Shown here in pieces: positions 33,471 to 44,838 of a stretch of 64,000 nt of DNA. Under the pieces are notes generated by a model, which was not told the DNA's origin, made no database searches, and saw only the letters and a program-made list of their open reading frames with translations. Source of the stretch: Frisingicoccus caecimuris. GTDB taxonomy: Bacteria; Bacillota; Clostridia; Lachnospirales; Lachnospiraceae. Position numbers and translations under genes: made by a program. Positions within the stretch are counted from its first letter, which is position 1; each line of letters begins with the position of its first letter. The DNA lies in the NCBI RefSeq assembly GCF_004340975.1, contig NZ_SLXA01000012.1:1-64000 (forward strand), in the 5' to 3' direction.

Positions 33471-34103
33471 TTACAATTTACATATTGGATGCCTGATTAC
33501 AGTCTTCCACTTCTCAAGAGCAACCTTTCTTGCATCGGACATATATATCTCATGGTGAAGTCTGCCACCGCTAAAGTCATTGCGGTAGCCATTTTCTTCA
33601 AGAAATTTGTCCATGATTGCAACAGTTGCGGGTTCATCATCAAAAGGTCCGTGATGCATAATCTGAACACACAAACCCTCATCAACTGTAAGGAATTCAG
33701 CTCCGCTACAGTCCATTTTTTTCTTCGCAGATGCAGTCTCCACTGCCCAGTCAAAATCCTTCTTTGTTACAAAATCCGGAAGTCTGATGACTGATATCCA
33801 ATTAAATTCAGCTTTTGTACTGTAATCACAGCCATCTATTCCGTCCTGCCACCAGAAACCCTCCAGCGGTGGAACCACATACTGAAAAAACCCCTCAATC
33901 TTGTAATCGGACTTATAGCTCATTTTCAAAGTATAGGCTACCGCATATAATACGCCGACCGCCTTCTTGTATTCACCGCCTTCTTCGTTCGGATCACCTT
34001 TTCCTCTAACAGCGATGTAATTTGCCTTTGGAACAGTCACTATTTCAGGCTTGTTCTTCGGCATGTAAAATTCTTTAAATTCCTTCTTGAAATCAAAAGC
34101 CAT
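33471..34103 (-). CDS. GyrI-like small-molecule binding domain protein
   Basis: A 210-residue protein of the GyrI-like (SOUL/BacR-type) family that binds or hydrolyses hydrophobic small molecules. Characteristic parts are KANYIAVRGKGDPNEEGGEY near the N-terminus, FFQYVVPPLEGFWWQ and the C-terminal HHEIYMSDARKV. In this clostridial group the domain stands alone without an HTH. It overlaps the TfoX-like gene stop by 1 base (TAATG), which couples their translation. Its position in a block of VOC, DJ-1 and acetyltransferase genes fits a detoxification role. Confidence 0.85.
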   Translation of the reverse strand: MAFDFKKEFKEFYMPKNKPEIVTVPKANYIAVRGKGDPNEEGGEYKKAVGVLYAVAYTLKMSYKSDYKIEGFFQYVVPPLEGFWWQDGIDGCDYSTKAEFNWISVIRLPDFVTKKDFDWAVETASAKKKMDCSGAEFLTVDEGLCVQIMHHGPFDDEPATVAIMDKFLEENGYRNDFSGGRLHHEIYMSDARKVALEKWKTVIRHPICKL

Positions 34104-34429
34104 TATTTTATCCTTTTTACTCTTTTCTTTATCTCCGGCAAATCTTCATACATAGCCAGAATTAGTTCTCTCAGGTAATTTTTATTATCTATTTCGGTTA
34201 TTAAGAGCATTGGCTTAGCTCCATCATAAGGCATTTCCTGAGGTGCATCCGGAAGAAGTTCTAAGCTTGATGCTGTTACCTTCACCAGAAACCTGTCATC
34301 ATAGATTCCACCAAATAATTTGTCATTATAATATAGCAGATATTCACCCATCATCGCTCGATATGAAACCCCTTCTAATCCTGATAGTTGCTCCAAAACA
34401 AAATCGAGATATTCTTTCCTTGATGCCAT
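34103..34429 (-). CDS. TfoX N-terminal domain protein
   Basis: A 108-residue protein with the TfoX/Sxy N-terminal domain (ASRKEYLDFVLEQLSGL, RAMMGEYLLYYNDKLFGG, and a Lys/Arg-rich end). Full TfoX controls competence in gamma-proteobacteria, but stand-alone N-terminal domains in Firmicutes have unknown function and often neighbour GyrI-like genes, as here. It lies 7 bases after the TIGR04076-like gene. Confidence 0.85.
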   Translation of the reverse strand: MASRKEYLDFVLEQLSGLEGVSYRAMMGEYLLYYNDKLFGGIYDDRFLVKVTASSLELLPDAPQEMPYDGAKPMLLITEIDNKNYLRELILAMYEDLPEIKKRVKRIK

Positions 34430-34436
34430 TTTCTCT

Positions 34437-34787
34437 CTACTCCTGATAATATTTACCCTTGTAAAAATTCTCTGCGCCTGTCTTTTCGACTGTCATCCGA
34501 AAGCATACACATCCGTCCGGACAAACATAGTCCTTCACATTTGCTTCAGCTCCTCCAACAAGTGTCAGATCTCCGCCACTTCTGACAGCCTGCATATCAC
34601 CATAAAGAATCTGCATCATTTTAGAACATATTCCATAGCCCTGCTCGTTCACTGGACAACCGTAGGTACAGGTGTATTTATCACCTATTTCTTCCCCATT
34701 CCTGCATAGGTGTTCTGTATGCTCGCCTCGCAGAAAACCTGTTACCTCTATTGAAAATCTATATTCTTCATCATACCATTTCTTCAT
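34437..34787 (-). CDS. TIGR04076-like Cys-rich protein
   Basis: A 116-residue protein with seven Cys in the pattern seen in TIGR04076-type proteins, including KYTCTYGCPVNEQGYGIC and YVCPDGCVCFRMTVEK. The Cys pairs suggest metal or disulfide binding, but no function is established. It starts 3 bases after the VOC gene, so it is co-translated with it. Confidence 0.65.
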   Translation of the reverse strand: MKKWYDEEYRFSIEVTGFLRGEHTEHLCRNGEEIGDKYTCTYGCPVNEQGYGICSKMMQILYGDMQAVRSGGDLTLVGGAEANVKDYVCPDGCVCFRMTVEKTGAENFYKGKYYQE

Positions 34788-34790
34788 TAC

Positions 34791-35183
34791 CTAAGCCTCC
34801 TTAAATGATCCAATTTCAATAAGATTTCCCTCCGGATCAGCAATATAGCACGTCCTCTGTCCCCAAGGCTCTGTGGTTGGTTCCATAATACTTTCAGCAC
34901 CGGCTGCAATAACTTCTGCATAAATCTTATCTACCGCAGCAAAGTTTTCTACGCTTAACGCAATTTCATAATGTCCATTCACACCTTTGCAGTACGAAAA
35001 CTTTCTGTTTGTCATCTTCTCAAAATCAGTCTTTCTATACAGAAGAAACAGCGTTCCATCCTTTTCAAGAAAAACATTCGTTGTATTCTCATCTTCCTTA
35101 ATTTCAAAGCCTAAAACATCACGATAAAATCTGACCATTACCGCCATGTCATCAACCATGATTCCAAATCCGTCTAGTCTCAT
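34791..35183 (-). CDS. VOC family (glyoxalase/bleomycin-resistance fold) protein
   Basis: A 130-residue protein of the vicinal oxygen chelate fold. The N-terminal DDMAVMVRFYRDVLGFEIKE and C-terminal CYIADPEGNLIEIGSF are hallmark segments. The Glu in GNLIEIG is a typical metal ligand; a His for the first metal position is not clear. Members isomerise or bind small electrophiles and drugs. It is 14 bases downstream of the DJ-1-like gene, in the WYL-headed unit. Confidence 0.85.
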   Translation of the reverse strand: MRLDGFGIMVDDMAVMVRFYRDVLGFEIKEDENTTNVFLEKDGTLFLLYRKTDFEKMTNRKFSYCKGVNGHYEIALSVENFAAVDKIYAEVIAAGAESIMEPTTEPWGQRTCYIADPEGNLIEIGSFKEA

Positions 35184-35197
35184 TTCGCATCCACTCC

Positions 35198-35824
35198 TTA
35201 TTTCTGCAGGCTCTGCATCATAGCAAAAAATTCATTTGCGTTGCCTGTACTGAAATATGCATACCAGTGTTCCAATGTATCTGCCCCAAATACATCCATG
35301 TATTCCAAAATCAATCTGTCCATATCAAGTGCGCCTGTGGCAGCAGCTGTTATCAAATTTCCATCTCTGACAGCCGGTTTATCAATATAATTATCTGTTC
35401 CCTTATACTCCGGGCAAAACATATTTAAAAATCCTGCTCCGTTGCTCGTGTGCTTCTTATCATCCAAAAGCCCGATATTTGCCAGGGCTACGGTAGCTCC
35501 ACATATTGCTGCAACCAGTCCTCCTGCTTCTAAGAACCGCTTGGCAATCTCAAGAATCCGGAAATTTTCAGATTCACTCCAACTGTCTGCTCCGGGAAGA
35601 ATCAGCACATTCTCTTTATTTGCCTGGACATCCTTTATCGTCAGGTCCGGAACAATCGCAAGACCTCCCATGGATTTTACCGGCTCCTTTGAAAGAGATA
35701 CTGTTTTCACCGAAATCTCCCCGGCATCCTTCCTGAAAAATCTTTTTGAATGAAGTTCTGCAAGGCAGTAGCCAATTTCCCAATCAGCCATTGTATTCAT
35801 TACATAAACATATACCGTTGTCAT
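35198..35824 (-). CDS. DJ-1/PfpI family protein
   Basis: A 208-residue glutamine-amidotransferase-like protein. The nucleophile elbow AAICGATVALA holds Cys108, and the conserved Glu is in the DWEIGY strand (Glu16). The C-terminal part has no large insertion. DJ-1-family enzymes repair glyoxal-modified proteins or act as chaperones or proteases. It overlaps the WYL regulator stop by 4 bases (ATGA), so it is translated together with the regulator and is the first effector of the block. Confidence 0.88.
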   Translation of the reverse strand: MTTVYVYVMNTMADWEIGYCLAELHSKRFFRKDAGEISVKTVSLSKEPVKSMGGLAIVPDLTIKDVQANKENVLILPGADSWSESENFRILEIAKRFLEAGGLVAAICGATVALANIGLLDDKKHTSNGAGFLNMFCPEYKGTDNYIDKPAVRDGNLITAAATGALDMDRLILEYMDVFGADTLEHWYAYFSTGNANEFFAMMQSLQK

Positions 35825-36741
35825 TTTTGTCCTTCTTTCCTGTATTTTTCTGCAAGTTCAGAAGCGATACGAAACAGTTCCTCCCTTATAGACTCTGGTT
35901 CAAGAACAGTAACCTTGTCCCTGCATGAAAGCATCCAGGACAGCAGACCCTCATCATCAGCATAATCATGTTCAAACAGAAGCTTTCCATCCGGCATCTC
36001 TGTAAAAGACTCTATTCCATATTCTTCAATAAGATGCCATTTCATTGACGGATGAAAAACTGCTTCTACTTTTGCCTGCGGCGGAAACACCTTCTCATTT
36101 GATAAGTCCGGCATTGGAACTGTACTTCTTTTTTCAAAATTTCCGGCATGCACCAGCTCTGCCATTCGATTCAGTTTGAACATTCGATAGTCATTCCTTA
36201 GCAGACAATATCCATAGACGTACCAGCTTGACCATTTGAAAATCAGAAAATACGGTTCAATTTCCCTCTCCGTATTACCGCTCGGAGCATAATACTTAAA
36301 ATTTAGTGTCTTCCCAAGCTCGATAGCATCCTGAATCAGTTCAATCTTTGGTGAAAGAGAAGCCTTATCCCATGATGACAGATCGATAAGAATTGACTCA
36401 TTTCCACTGACAAAATCAGATGATCCAGCTTTGAGTTTTTCCATGAGCTGCCCATAATAATGGCTGCCGCTTACGCTATCAAGACTTCGAAGACCTGCCA
36501 TAATCATCTGCATATCCTTCGATGACAGAATCGTCCGATCCATCTTATAGCCATCCATTATGCTAATACCACCGCCTGCACCCTGTGATGTAAAAATCGG
36601 AATACCAGCCTTGCATAAATCTTCAATATCTCTGTTTATTGTTCTTCTTGAAACCTCAAACTTTTCTGCCAGTTCCGGAGCAGTAATTTTCTCTTCCTGT
36701 AAAAGGATGGAAAGAATACCGATAAGCCTATCTATTTTCAT
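35821..36741 (-). CDS. WYL-domain transcriptional regulator (YafY-like)
   Basis: A 306-residue regulator. Residues 1-60 are an HTH_11 winged helix (MKIDRLIGILSILLQEEKI, FEVSRRTINRDIEDL). Residues about 135-210 form the WYL domain with the ligand-binding strand FLIFKWSSWYVYGYC, and a C-terminal extension follows. WYL domains bind nucleic acids or small ligands and are often found beside stress and defence genes. The ATG at 36741 has AGGAAGTG in front; the upstream in-frame codons are not supported. It starts a run of nine other genes (30992-35824). An inverted repeat upstream is probably its own operator. Confidence 0.88.
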   Translation of the reverse strand: MKIDRLIGILSILLQEEKITAPELAEKFEVSRRTINRDIEDLCKAGIPIFTSQGAGGGISIMDGYKMDRTILSSKDMQMIMAGLRSLDSVSGSHYYGQLMEKLKAGSSDFVSGNESILIDLSSWDKASLSPKIELIQDAIELGKTLNFKYYAPSGNTEREIEPYFLIFKWSSWYVYGYCLLRNDYRMFKLNRMAELVHAGNFEKRSTVPMPDLSNEKVFPPQAKVEAVFHPSMKWHLIEEYGIESFTEMPDGKLLFEHDYADDEGLLSWMLSCRDKVTVLEPESIREELFRIASELAEKYRKEGQK

Positions 36742-36773
36742 ATCACTTTCACTTCCTGATTCACTATACCATC

Positions 36774-36836
36774 TGTAACACGACACCTGTGTGTCATGTT
36801 CAATTTATATTATACACAAAATAAAAAGGTGTTACA
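36774..36836. promoter_or_regulatory. Inverted repeat TGTAACAC...GTGTTACA upstream of the WYL gene
   Basis: TGTAACAC (36774-36781) and GTGTTACA (36829-36836) are perfect inverted copies. A smaller inverted repeat GACAC/GTGTC (36782-36786 and 36791-36795) lies between them. Two half-sites about 50 bases apart upstream of an autoregulated repressor gene suggest looping or two dimers. Confidence 0.5.
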
Positions 36837-36841
36837 TCTGG

Positions 36842-37129
36842 ATTCATCACTTTTCTAAATAATAAAGCCCCAAACCATTGATTTTCAATGATTTGAAGCT
36901 GTTTTTAATCGTGCCCTCAACTGGAATTGAATGTTTTCGGTATCCCAGCAAACTAGCAGAAGGAGATGTTCAGCCTCTTTGGAAAATGATGCATTAGTTT
37001 TGTAGCAATTCTATGCATATGAAAATAACAATCTTCCCATCATCTCTACAACTTCGATTTGTTTATTTCAAGGGGCATAACCCTATCCCCCCTTTTTACA
37101 CCTTATAACCTGTCTTGTATATCAAAAGA
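36842..37129. other. Non-coding stretch between the cargo block and the helicase gene
   Basis: No gene is seen. AATCATTG...CAATGGTTT (minus strand, near 36880-36900) can form a weak hairpin. A minus-strand stretch near 36907-36935 resembles the T-arm and acceptor end of a tRNA (TTCAATTCCAGTTGAGGGCA), but the left arm of the stem does not pair, so a functional tRNA is not supported. It might be a remnant at an old insertion boundary. Confidence 0.4.
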
Positions 37130-40100
37130 TTACCCGATACACGCTTCTGTAGTTCTCATTGTCGGCTCTTTTCCCTCCTGTTTCTGGCTGTTCTGCTTGA
37201 TGGCAGTAATTCTGTCATGAAGGGACTGGTGTTCCTCTTTTTCCTCGTCCTGCTCTTCTTCCCCCTCCATCACAGTTTCCTTTTCGTCCATGTTCAGCAA
37301 TGCATTCAGTTCCGACAGACGCTCCAGTTTCTGGTTTAGTTCTTCCTCTTTCGGAAACGGTTTTTTCACCTCTTCCATCGCATTCTTCAGCTGTCCCTGC
37401 ACTGTCTCAAGCTTTTGCTCTGCTTCCGCCAGTTTTTGTGGGATTGCCTCCAATGCATTATTGATCCTGATAATATTTCCGTTTTCATCGGAGCCAAGGC
37501 TGACACGATATACATTTTCATTTTTCAGGAAAAGGATAAATTCCTTGTTCCAGGAATCAAACTTTAAGCGAATTGAAAATCCCTGATACTGTCCGACATT
37601 GATCATGGCATCTGCCTGTTTCATGGACTGACAGACGGCAAGAAGGGCTGCTCCCGCTTCTTTTTTCTCAGAGAATACTGTCCCACCGACTTCCATCACA
37701 AATTTCTCCGGATCCGTGATCTTATTTGCCTGATACTTTTCCAGATCCGCCCTTAATCCTTCGATACTTTCCTTCAGCTTTGCGATCTGCTGTGGATAAT
37801 TCTTTGCAATATCATCTTCCAAACGGTAATGGTTGCTCACAAAATTGGCTTTCAGCAGTTTTAACTTTGAGACTTCTATATCCAGTGACATTTTCTCCTT
37901 AATCGCCGGATTCCCCGTTGCCAGGGCTTTTACTTCCGCATAGGACAATGCCGTATCATCCACATCCTCACAGCTTCGTACCGGAGATTTGCTTGTCATG
38001 ATCTGGGAGATGAATTTCTGCTTGCTTTCGATCAGCTGCCACATAAAGCTGTCAAAGGTTCCTTCCGTCACATACCGATAGATATGCACTTTCTGATTCA
38101 TGTTGCCCTGGCGAATGATACGGCCCTCCCTTTGTTCCAAATCGGAGGGTTTCCAGCCCACGTCCAGATGGTGCAGGGCAATCAGCCGGTCCTGAACGTT
38201 GGTCCCAGCGCCCATCTTAGCAGTGGAACCTAGCAAAAAACGGACCTGCCCGGATTTTACTTTACTGAACAGCTCCGTTTTCTTTACCTCTGTATTGGCA
38301 GCATGAATAAATGCGATTTCCGCCTCCGGCACTCCCTTGGCCATGAGTTTCTTTTTCAGATCATCATAGACGTTAAAAGTGCCATCCCCCTTTGGTGTGC
38401 TAAGGTCACAAAAAATGATCTGGGCAGACCTTTTTGATACCGTCTCCTTCCAGATGGCAAAGCTTTTCTCCACACAGGCACAAATTTTACTTTCCCCATC
38501 ATCCGGGAGCATTGGATTCACAAGGCGCTGATCCAACGCCAGCTTTCTTCCGTCATTCGTCACCTTAAGCATGTTATCGACGGAGGAATCCACAATACCA
38601 TTTCGGATCACTTCTGCCCGCTCTCCAAGACTTGCAACAATGTCTTTCTGATATTCTGTCGGCTTTAACACCACGGTCTCATATTCTGCTTCCGGCACCG
38701 GAAGTTCTAGCTGGTCTGCCGTCTTAATATCAGCAATCTCCTTAAACATACTCATAAGTTCCGGGATATTGTAAAATCTGGCAAACCTGGATTTTGCCCG
38801 GTATCCGGTACCTTCCGGAGCCAGTTCGATACTGGTCACAACTTCACCAAAGGTGGATGCCCAGGAATCAAAATGTCCCAGTCCCATCCGGTTCAGTTTG
38901 CCATACTGCAGGTAACGCTGCATGGTATAAAGTTCCGTCATACTGTTGCTGACCGGTGTGCCTGTAGCGAATGTAATGCCTTTCCCGCCAGTAATCTCAT
39001 CCAGATACTGGCATTTGTTGAACATATCCGCCGATTTCTGGGCTTCATTCTGGGCAATGCCTGCCACATTCCTCATTTTTGTGTAAAGGAACGCATTTTT
39101 GTAATAATGGGCTTCATCCACATACAGACGGTCTACCCCCAGTTCTTCAAATGTGACCACATCATCCTTTTTCTCTTTGTTCTCCAGCTTTTCCAGACGT
39201 CTCCTGAGACTTTTCTTTGTCTTTTCCAGCTGTTTTACTGTAAAACGGCTTCCATCAACCTCATACTTTGCCGCCTGAATCCCTGCTTCCAGTTCTTCGA
39301 TCTGCTCTTCGATGACCTTTTTCTGGCGTTCTTCCGATAAGGGAATCCTCTCAAACTGGGAATGTCCGATGATCACAGCATCGTAGTTGCCCATTGCGAT
39401 TCTGGCACAGAACTTCTTGCGGTTTGCCGGTTCAAAATCTTTCTTCGTTGCCACAAGGATATTGGCTCCTGGATAAAGCTGCAGGAACTCGGCTCCCCAC
39501 TGCTCCGTCAGGTGGTTTGGAACAACAAAAAGGGTTTTCTGGGCAATGCCAAGACGTTTGCTCTCCATAGCTGCGGCTATCATCTCATAGGTCTTTCCGC
39601 TTCCCACTACATGGGCAAGCAGGACATTATCCCCATAAAGCTGATGGGCAACGGCATTTTTCTGGTGCGGGCGAAGCTCTATTTCCGGATTCATTCCCGG
39701 AAAGGTCAGATGGCTGCCATCGTATTCCCTGGGACGGATGGAATTGAAGCGGTCATTATAAATCCTGCACAGCTTTTCCCTCCGTTCCTGGTCCCTGAAG
39801 ATCCAGTCCTTAAATGCTTCCTTGATCGCATCCTGTTTCTGGGTTGCCAGCATCGTTTCTTTTTTATTCAACACACGGATTTCATTTCCCTCTGCATCAA
39901 TCTTTGTGTCATAGATCCGTACATCTTTTAAATTCAGGGTTTCTTCCAGAATCTTATAGGCATTGATCCGGCTGGTGCCATAGGTTGCTGTGGTCAGCAC
40001 ATTCCGGTCACTGTCCGCATTTTTACCGCTAATATTCCATGCACCGCTGGCTTCCGAATACCGGATATCAATTACCCTTCCAACCAGATACCCAGGGGTA

Positions 40101-43100
40101 TCAAATAGTTCTTCCATAAAATCCCGGTATATTTCCGGGGCGATCCACGTGGCTCCGATCCGGACTTCAATCTCTGACGCATCCAGGTCTACCGGCTGCA
40201 CCTGTTCCAAAGCATGTACATTGCTGGTAAATTCCGGGTGGTTTTCCGCAAAGATTCTTGCTGTTTTCAGCTTCTCCCGGACATTACCGGATAAATATTC
40301 ATCCGCAGTCTCCCACTGTCCATTGACCGGATCCCGAAAGATTACACCGGTCAGTTCTTCTGCAACTTTCTCTTCCGGCTTACCTGTCAGTCCTGCCATA
40401 TAAGGAAGGTCAACCCTTGCTTTTTCATTCAGGGAAATCGTCAGGGCTTCCGCCGCAGTTTCCACACTGGTCACAGCCACTGCTTTCTTAATCGTCCGCT
40501 TGGTGAACATATCCGCTTTCCGTTTCAACGTACCGTCTTCATTAAGATCCTCCAACGAACAGAGCAGACAATAAGAAGAATCATCGGAGAATGCCCGTTT
40601 GTTTGCATTGCTTCCGATGACCCCGTATTTTTCCGTATAGGCATCATAGACCTGATTCAGTTTGACCTGAAGCTCCTGTATCGCCTCATCTGTTGCATTT
40701 TCCTCCATCTGCAGGGCGATCAAGTCCCGGACTACCTCACGGATCTCAACCATACCTTTCACACGTTCCGCCGTGGCTGCCGGCAGCTTCACCGGATTCA
40801 TCAGGGAATTTACCCGGTAGTAGATCTGGTCATCCACCACAGTAAAGCTGTAGTTCCGGACAGCCGGATCCGCAGGAATGCTTTCCATGATCTCATCCAG
40901 TTCTGTTTCTGCCGTTACTGCCGGAACCATCGTTCCATGGATTTTCGCTGCGGCATCTTCCAGCTGTTCCGCCAGGTCTGCCCCTTCCAGCGGAAGGCAG
41001 GCAGTCTCCATGCCATATGGTCCGGATACCTCTGCCATCGTTCCAAGTACCATTTCCGGGTGGGTAATAAAATACTGGTTTATGGTAATCCCATTCCCAT
41101 CCTCTCCAAAAGCAACCCATTCCGGCTCTTCCATGGAAATGCTCTCCCTCTTCTGGAAAAACAGGATGTCTGCACTGACTTCGGTTCCCGCATTCGCTTT
41201 AAAGGCATTGTTCGGAAGACGGATCGCACCGAGAAGCTCTGCCCTCTCTGCAAGATACTTCCTTACCTCCGGCGATGCTTTATCCATGGTTCCCTTGGTT
41301 GTGATCAGGGCAGCCACGCCACCCGGTCGTAACTGGTCAATGGTCTTTGCAAGGAAATAGTCGTGGATCATAAAATTATACTTGTCATACTGGCGGTCAT
41401 TCACTTTATAGGAACCAAAAGGGACATTTCCGATTGCCACATCAAAAAAGTCATTGGGATAATCGGTCTTTTCAAATCCTTTGATCTGAATATTTGCGTT
41501 CGGATAAAGCAGTTTTGCGATCCTTCCGCTGATGCTGTCTAGTTCCACTCCGTAAAGCCGGGACTGCTGTAACTTGTCCGGAAGCATTCCAAAAAAGTTT
41601 CCTACACCCATGGACGGTTCCAGGATGTTTCCCTTTTCAAATCCCAGATTCTGAAGCACCTGGTACATACTCTCGATGATAACAGGCTGTGTATAATGGG
41701 CATTCAACGTGGATTCCCTTGCCTCCGCATATTCTTCCCTGGTAAGCAGATCTTTCAGTTCCTGATACTCGTCACTCCAGGATGCTTTGCTTTCATCAAA
41801 GGCATCCGGCAAGCCTCCCCACCCTACATAGTTTGACAGGATTTCCTGCTCCTCTGGTGATGCATAACGGTTCTCGCTTTCACATTTTTTCAGAACCCGG
41901 ATTGCCATCACATTGGCTCTGAATTTTTCTTTTGCCGTTCCATAGCCCAGCTGGTCATCCGTAATATGAAAATTGACTGCCGGTATCTCAGCAGATAATG
42001 CACGTTCCTTTTCCCCATACTCATTCCAGACACGTTCCGATATTTGCCGGAAATAGATGGATTCATTTTCCATGATACTGTAGCTGACTTCCTGGAGTTC
42101 TTCCAGATTTGATGCATTTTCAATATCCTCATGGTACTGAAAATAAAGGGCTTCCCGTTCCAGTACCATCTCCAGCCGTTCCAGTTCCGGTTCGGACATC
42201 CGCTCCCAGATATCATCTTTTTCCGTATGGATAGTAAACCCTTCCCCGTCATCGTGGTATTCCACCGTATAATGCAGGATATCCTGCTCCCCACGTATCT
42301 CACAGGTAAAGTCATACTCCGTTGTCCTGCTCACAGAGGAATACTGGCGGTTTACTAATACCAGGTTCTGCACGTCTTCTGCCCTTAATGGCTGCCCGCT
42401 TTCCTCCGGCTTATCTTCCACATTTTCTTCCGCAGGAACTTCCTCATGAACTTCTTCAGTTTCTTCCGGAACCTCCTCCGTTTCCAGAGACTGCTTTACT
42501 TCCTCCATATCAGCAAGCCGCTGTGCTTCCTGCCGTTCTTCATACTTTTCCAGTTCTTCCGGTGACAAAAAATCATCCATCCGGATCAGCTGCCTCGTCC
42601 TTGAAGCTGCCTGTTTCCACTTGACAAGTGTTCTCAGGCTCGGGTTGGAAATCTGCCCTTTGCTCAAACGGATTCCCTTTGCATCATGCCACTCATCGGA
42701 AAGATCGCTTCCCTGGATGCCTGGCGTGCATCCTCCGTCTCCATACTCATGTTTTAAAAAGTCAGCTGCTTCTTTTTCATCGTGATGTTCCATGAAAAAT
42801 TCATAGATACGGTTCCTTCCGCCAGCTACATTTCCACCTCTTCGTAAAACAGAATCAATCTCATCCTGCGTAATAAAAGCTATTTCCGGCGGTGTTACGG
42901 TTTCTTCCTGCCGACTCCAATCGAGCGTCCTTCCAAGGTCATAGACCCTCTGCTTGTATATCGGATTATTCCGGATCTGGTACCTCATATAGTTTTCCGG
43001 ATGACGTTCCATATCCCGTTCCAGTTCCACAAGCATCTGGTAATACTCCCTTGTCTGCTCCCGGTCATCCAGACCTGCACGGAACCTTTCGGTCGTTTCT

Positions 43101-44827
43101 GTATGGCTGTATATTCCCCTGATAGCCCCGGTATCCCGGAAATGGAGTGCCAGCTGGCTGGAAAGTTCATCACATTCCACTTTAATGGAGTTCTGCATAA
43201 TCACGTTGGAGACATAAGTCCCCGCATCATACATATCCTGAATGCGGTTTGCCGCTTCTTCCCAGGTAAGCATACGGTCATAATTGTGTCTTGCGGATTC
43301 CCCACGTCGGAATCGCATCCCGTCCACGTCATACCAGATACTGAATTTCTGTCCGGAAAACTCAAACCCTTTCCCGCCGGTACCATATTCCTGGATGAGA
43401 AAACTTCTCAGTTCCTCATGGTCAATTCCTTCCACAAGTTTTGCAGTGATATGGAATAACGTATTCTTCCGACCGCTTCCGGTACGAAGCACATCATCCA
43501 CAATTTCATCCGAAACAAAAAAAGCGGCTGGCTGTGTGAGTGCAGCTGCCGCTTTCCTGATCTCTCCAAACTGTTCTTCCTCTGTAGGGAACAGGCTTAA
43601 TTGTATATAATCTCCTGAACCACCAGTTCCTCTGCCTGTGCCCGGATCCGGTTCATGTGACGGGTCCATGCCATGCTGTCGGCTGATTTCTCCGGTGCCG
43701 GGTCTTTCTCCAGAAGCTGCATGGTCAGGTCTTCCACTTTCTGTCTGGCTTCGCTGTCCACTTCCATCAGATGGCTGCCCAGCCTGTTCTGCAGTGCCAG
43801 TATGCTGAATCTGGCTTTCTTGTGGTTCCTCAGATATTCCTTCCGCATCATCCCGTATTTCCCGATGGTTCCCCTGGTCTCCTCCAGTTTGATATCCGGG
43901 ATCAGATAATCTCCGTTCCTGCTGTAAGTGATCTCTCTCATGCTCTGTTTCCTCCTTGTTTTCTTCTATCTCTTGTTCTGGTGTAATTTCTTTGCTTTCA
44001 CGAATTAACGTGTTAAATTCATTATAGACCACTTCCGATTCTTTTGCAACCGTTTTCCTGTCATTTTCCAGATCCATAAGGACATACCGTCCAAGCTGCA
44101 TCAGAATCGGTCGGCAGATCTCATTAACCGCTGTGCCAAGGTGCCCAAGCACACGGAGGTCATTAAAATCCGTGATGTGCCGCAGGCTGTCCGCAGACAG
44201 GTACTCTTCCGTATCTATCCCGCAACGTTTTAAAAGGACATACCATACACTGTCGGTCATAAGGTTCCGGAACTCCACTTCCTGGTTCTGTTCATCCAGT
44301 TCTTCCAGAAATGTCCCCTGCACATCCAGTTTCAGTTCATCAAACGCATCCGGAAGCCACTTCCGCACACTTTCCTGTGCTGCCTGATGCAGGGTTCCGG
44401 CAAGCCCGCCATCTCCTTCGTCCAATCCATACGCTCTCTGCAGATAATCTGCCGCAAAGGCACGGTCATCCTGTGGCAGCACCCACAAAGCCGGATCTTT
44501 CCCCAGATTCCTCACCTTATAAGTATCCGAAATATCAAACACATACCGCAGGCGGTTTTTCGGGCTGGATGTATAATCAATCAGGGCAATCCCTTTGGAG
44601 CCTTTTTTGATCCATCGGTACATCCGCTTATTCCATACCTCCATGGATGCCACGGCAGTTGCTTCCGGCCTCTGGGCAAAGATCAGAAGCTGTTCATCAA
44701 AGGTGTATTTATATAACCGGGATGCAGTATCCAAAAAACGCATCCACTCTTCCGGCTTTGCTGCGATGTCCTTTGCGACTTCTTCCGTCAGCTGTTCCAT
44801 GGCATATAATTTATTTGCCATACCCAT
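37130..44827 (-). CDS. Giant methyltransferase/SNF2-helicase protein of the conjugative element
   Basis: A 2565-residue protein, the largest gene here. The N-terminal 120 residues resemble the ArdC/LtrC-like domain. A Gly/Ser/Thr/Gln-rich linker (about 300-410) ends in [13 protein letters not shown] (409-413) matches the beta-clamp binding consensus. An N6-adenine methyltransferase-like core has NVPF at 1134-1137 with an upstream [11 protein letters not shown]. The SNF2-type helicase follows: Walker A GSGKT (1742-1746), DEAH (1904-1907) and the C-terminal motif [11 protein letters not shown] (about 2232). Such proteins are carried by Tn1549-like ICEs and many phages or plasmids, probably to modify and remodel incoming DNA. 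The ATG at 44827 lies close to GAGGAGG; a second ATG two codons on is possible. Confidence 0.88.
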   Translation of the reverse strand: MGMANKLYAMEQLTEEVAKDIAAKPEEWMRFLDTASRLYKYTFDEQLLIFAQRPEATAVASMEVWNKRMYRWIKKGSKGIALIDYTSSPKNRLRYVFDISDTYKVRNLGKDPALWVLPQDDRAFAADYLQRAYGLDEGDGGLAGTLHQAAQESVRKWLPDAFDELKLDVQGTFLEELDEQNQEVEFRNLMTDSVWYVLLKRCGIDTEEYLSADSLRHITDFNDLRVLGHLGTAVNEICRPILMQLGRYVLMDLENDRKTVAKESEVVYNEFNTLIRESKEITPEQEIEENKEETEHERDHLQQERRLSDPGYQTGGDQGNHREIRDDAEGISEEPQESQIQHTGTAEQAGQPSDGSGQRSQTESGRPDHAASGERPGTGEISRQHGMDPSHEPDPGTGRGTGGSGDYIQLSLFPTEEEQFGEIRKAAAALTQPAAFFVSDEIVDDVLRTGSGRKNTLFHITAKLVEGIDHEELRSFLIQEYGTGGKGFEFSGQKFSIWYDVDGMRFRRGESARHNYDRMLTWEEAANRIQDMYDAGTYVSNVIMQNSIKVECDELSSQLALHFRDTGAIRGIYSHTETTERFRAGLDDREQTREYYQMLVELERDMERHPENYMRYQIRNNPIYKQRVYDLGRTLDWSRQEETVTPPEIAFITQDEIDSVLRRGGNVAGGRNRIYEFFMEHHDEKEAADFLKHEYGDGGCTPGIQGSDLSDEWHDAKGIRLSKGQISNPSLRTLVKWKQAASRTRQLIRMDDFLSPEELEKYEERQEAQRLADMEEVKQSLETEEVPEETEEVHEEVPAEENVEDKPEESGQPLRAEDVQNLVLVNRQYSSVSRTTEYDFTCEIRGEQDILHYTVEYHDDGEGFTIHTEKDDIWERMSEPELERLEMVLEREALYFQYHEDIENASNLEELQEVSYSIMENESIYFRQISERVWNEYGEKERALSAEIPAVNFHITDDQLGYGTAKEKFRANVMAIRVLKKCESENRYASPEEQEILSNYVGWGGLPDAFDESKASWSDEYQELKDLLTREEYAEARESTLNAHYTQPVIIESMYQVLQNLGFEKGNILEPSMGVGNFFGMLPDKLQQSRLYGVELDSISGRIAKLLYPNANIQIKGFEKTDYPNDFFDVAIGNVPFGSYKVNDRQYDKYNFMIHDYFLAKTIDQLRPGGVAALITTKGTMDKASPEVRKYLAERAELLGAIRLPNNAFKANAGTEVSADILFFQKRESISMEEPEWVAFGEDGNGITINQYFITHPEMVLGTMAEVSGPYGMETACLPLEGADLAEQLEDAAAKIHGTMVPAVTAETELDEIMESIPADPAVRNYSFTVVDDQIYYRVNSLMNPVKLPAATAERVKGMVEIREVVRDLIALQMEENATDEAIQELQVKLNQVYDAYTEKYGVIGSNANKRAFSDDSSYCLLCSLEDLNEDGTLKRKADMFTKRTIKKAVAVTSVETAAEALTISLNEKARVDLPYMAGLTGKPEEKVAEELTGVIFRDPVNGQWETADEYLSGNVREKLKTARIFAENHPEFTSNVHALEQVQPVDLDASEIEVRIGATWIAPEIYRDFMEELFDTPGYLVGRVIDIRYSEASGAWNISGKNADSDRNVLTTATYGTSRINAYKILEETLNLKDVRIYDTKIDAEGNEIRVLNKKETMLATQKQDAIKEAFKDWIFRDQERREKLCRIYNDRFNSIRPREYDGSHLTFPGMNPEIELRPHQKNAVAHQLYGDNVLLAHVVGSGKTYEMIAAAMESKRLGIAQKTLFVVPNHLTEQWGAEFLQLYPGANILVATKKDFEPANRKKFCARIAMGNYDAVIIGHSQFERIPLSEERQKKVIEEQIEELEAGIQAAKYEVDGSRFTVKQLEKTKKSLRRRLEKLENKEKKDDVVTFEELGVDRLYVDEAHYYKNAFLYTKMRNVAGIAQNEAQKSADMFNKCQYLDEITGGKGITFATGTPVSNSMTELYTMQRYLQYGKLNRMGLGHFDSWASTFGEVVTSIELAPEGTGYRAKSRFARFYNIPELMSMFKEIADIKTADQLELPVPEAEYETVVLKPTEYQKDIVASLGERAEVIRNGIVDSSVDNMLKVTNDGRKLALDQRLVNPMLPDDGESKICACVEKSFAIWKETVSKRSAQIIFCDLSTPKGDGTFNVYDDLKKKLMAKGVPEAEIAFIHAANTEVKKTELFSKVKSGQVRFLLGSTAKMGAGTNVQDRLIALHHLDVGWKPSDLEQREGRIIRQGNMNQKVHIYRYVTEGTFDSFMWQLIESKQKFISQIMTSKSPVRSCEDVDDTALSYAEVKALATGNPAIKEKMSLDIEVSKLKLLKANFVSNHYRLEDDIAKNYPQQIAKLKESIEGLRADLEKYQANKITDPEKFVMEVGGTVFSEKKEAGAALLAVCQSMKQADAMINVGQYQGFSIRLKFDSWNKEFILFLKNENVYRVSLGSDENGNIIRINNALEAIPQKLAEAEQKLETVQGQLKNAMEEVKKPFPKEEELNQKLERLSELNALLNMDEKETVMEGEEEQDEEKEEHQSLHDRITAIKQNSQKQEGKEPTMRTTEACIG

Positions 44828-44838
44828 TCATCCTCCTC

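Noticed and set aside
36907-36935. tRNA-like T-arm and acceptor sequence on the minus strand
   Set aside because: The sequence resembles the 3' end of a tRNA, but the other half of the T-stem does not pair and no D-arm or anticodon arm is seen, so no tRNA gene is called.
38873-39340. 155-codon plus-strand frame inside the giant helicase gene
   Set aside because: It lies wholly opposite conserved helicase motifs, has no start signal and a composition expected for an antisense frame of a GC-balanced gene.
39362-39931. 189-codon plus-strand frame opposite the SNF2 domain
   Set aside because: It is the antisense shadow of the Walker A region; no ribosome binding site and no family features.
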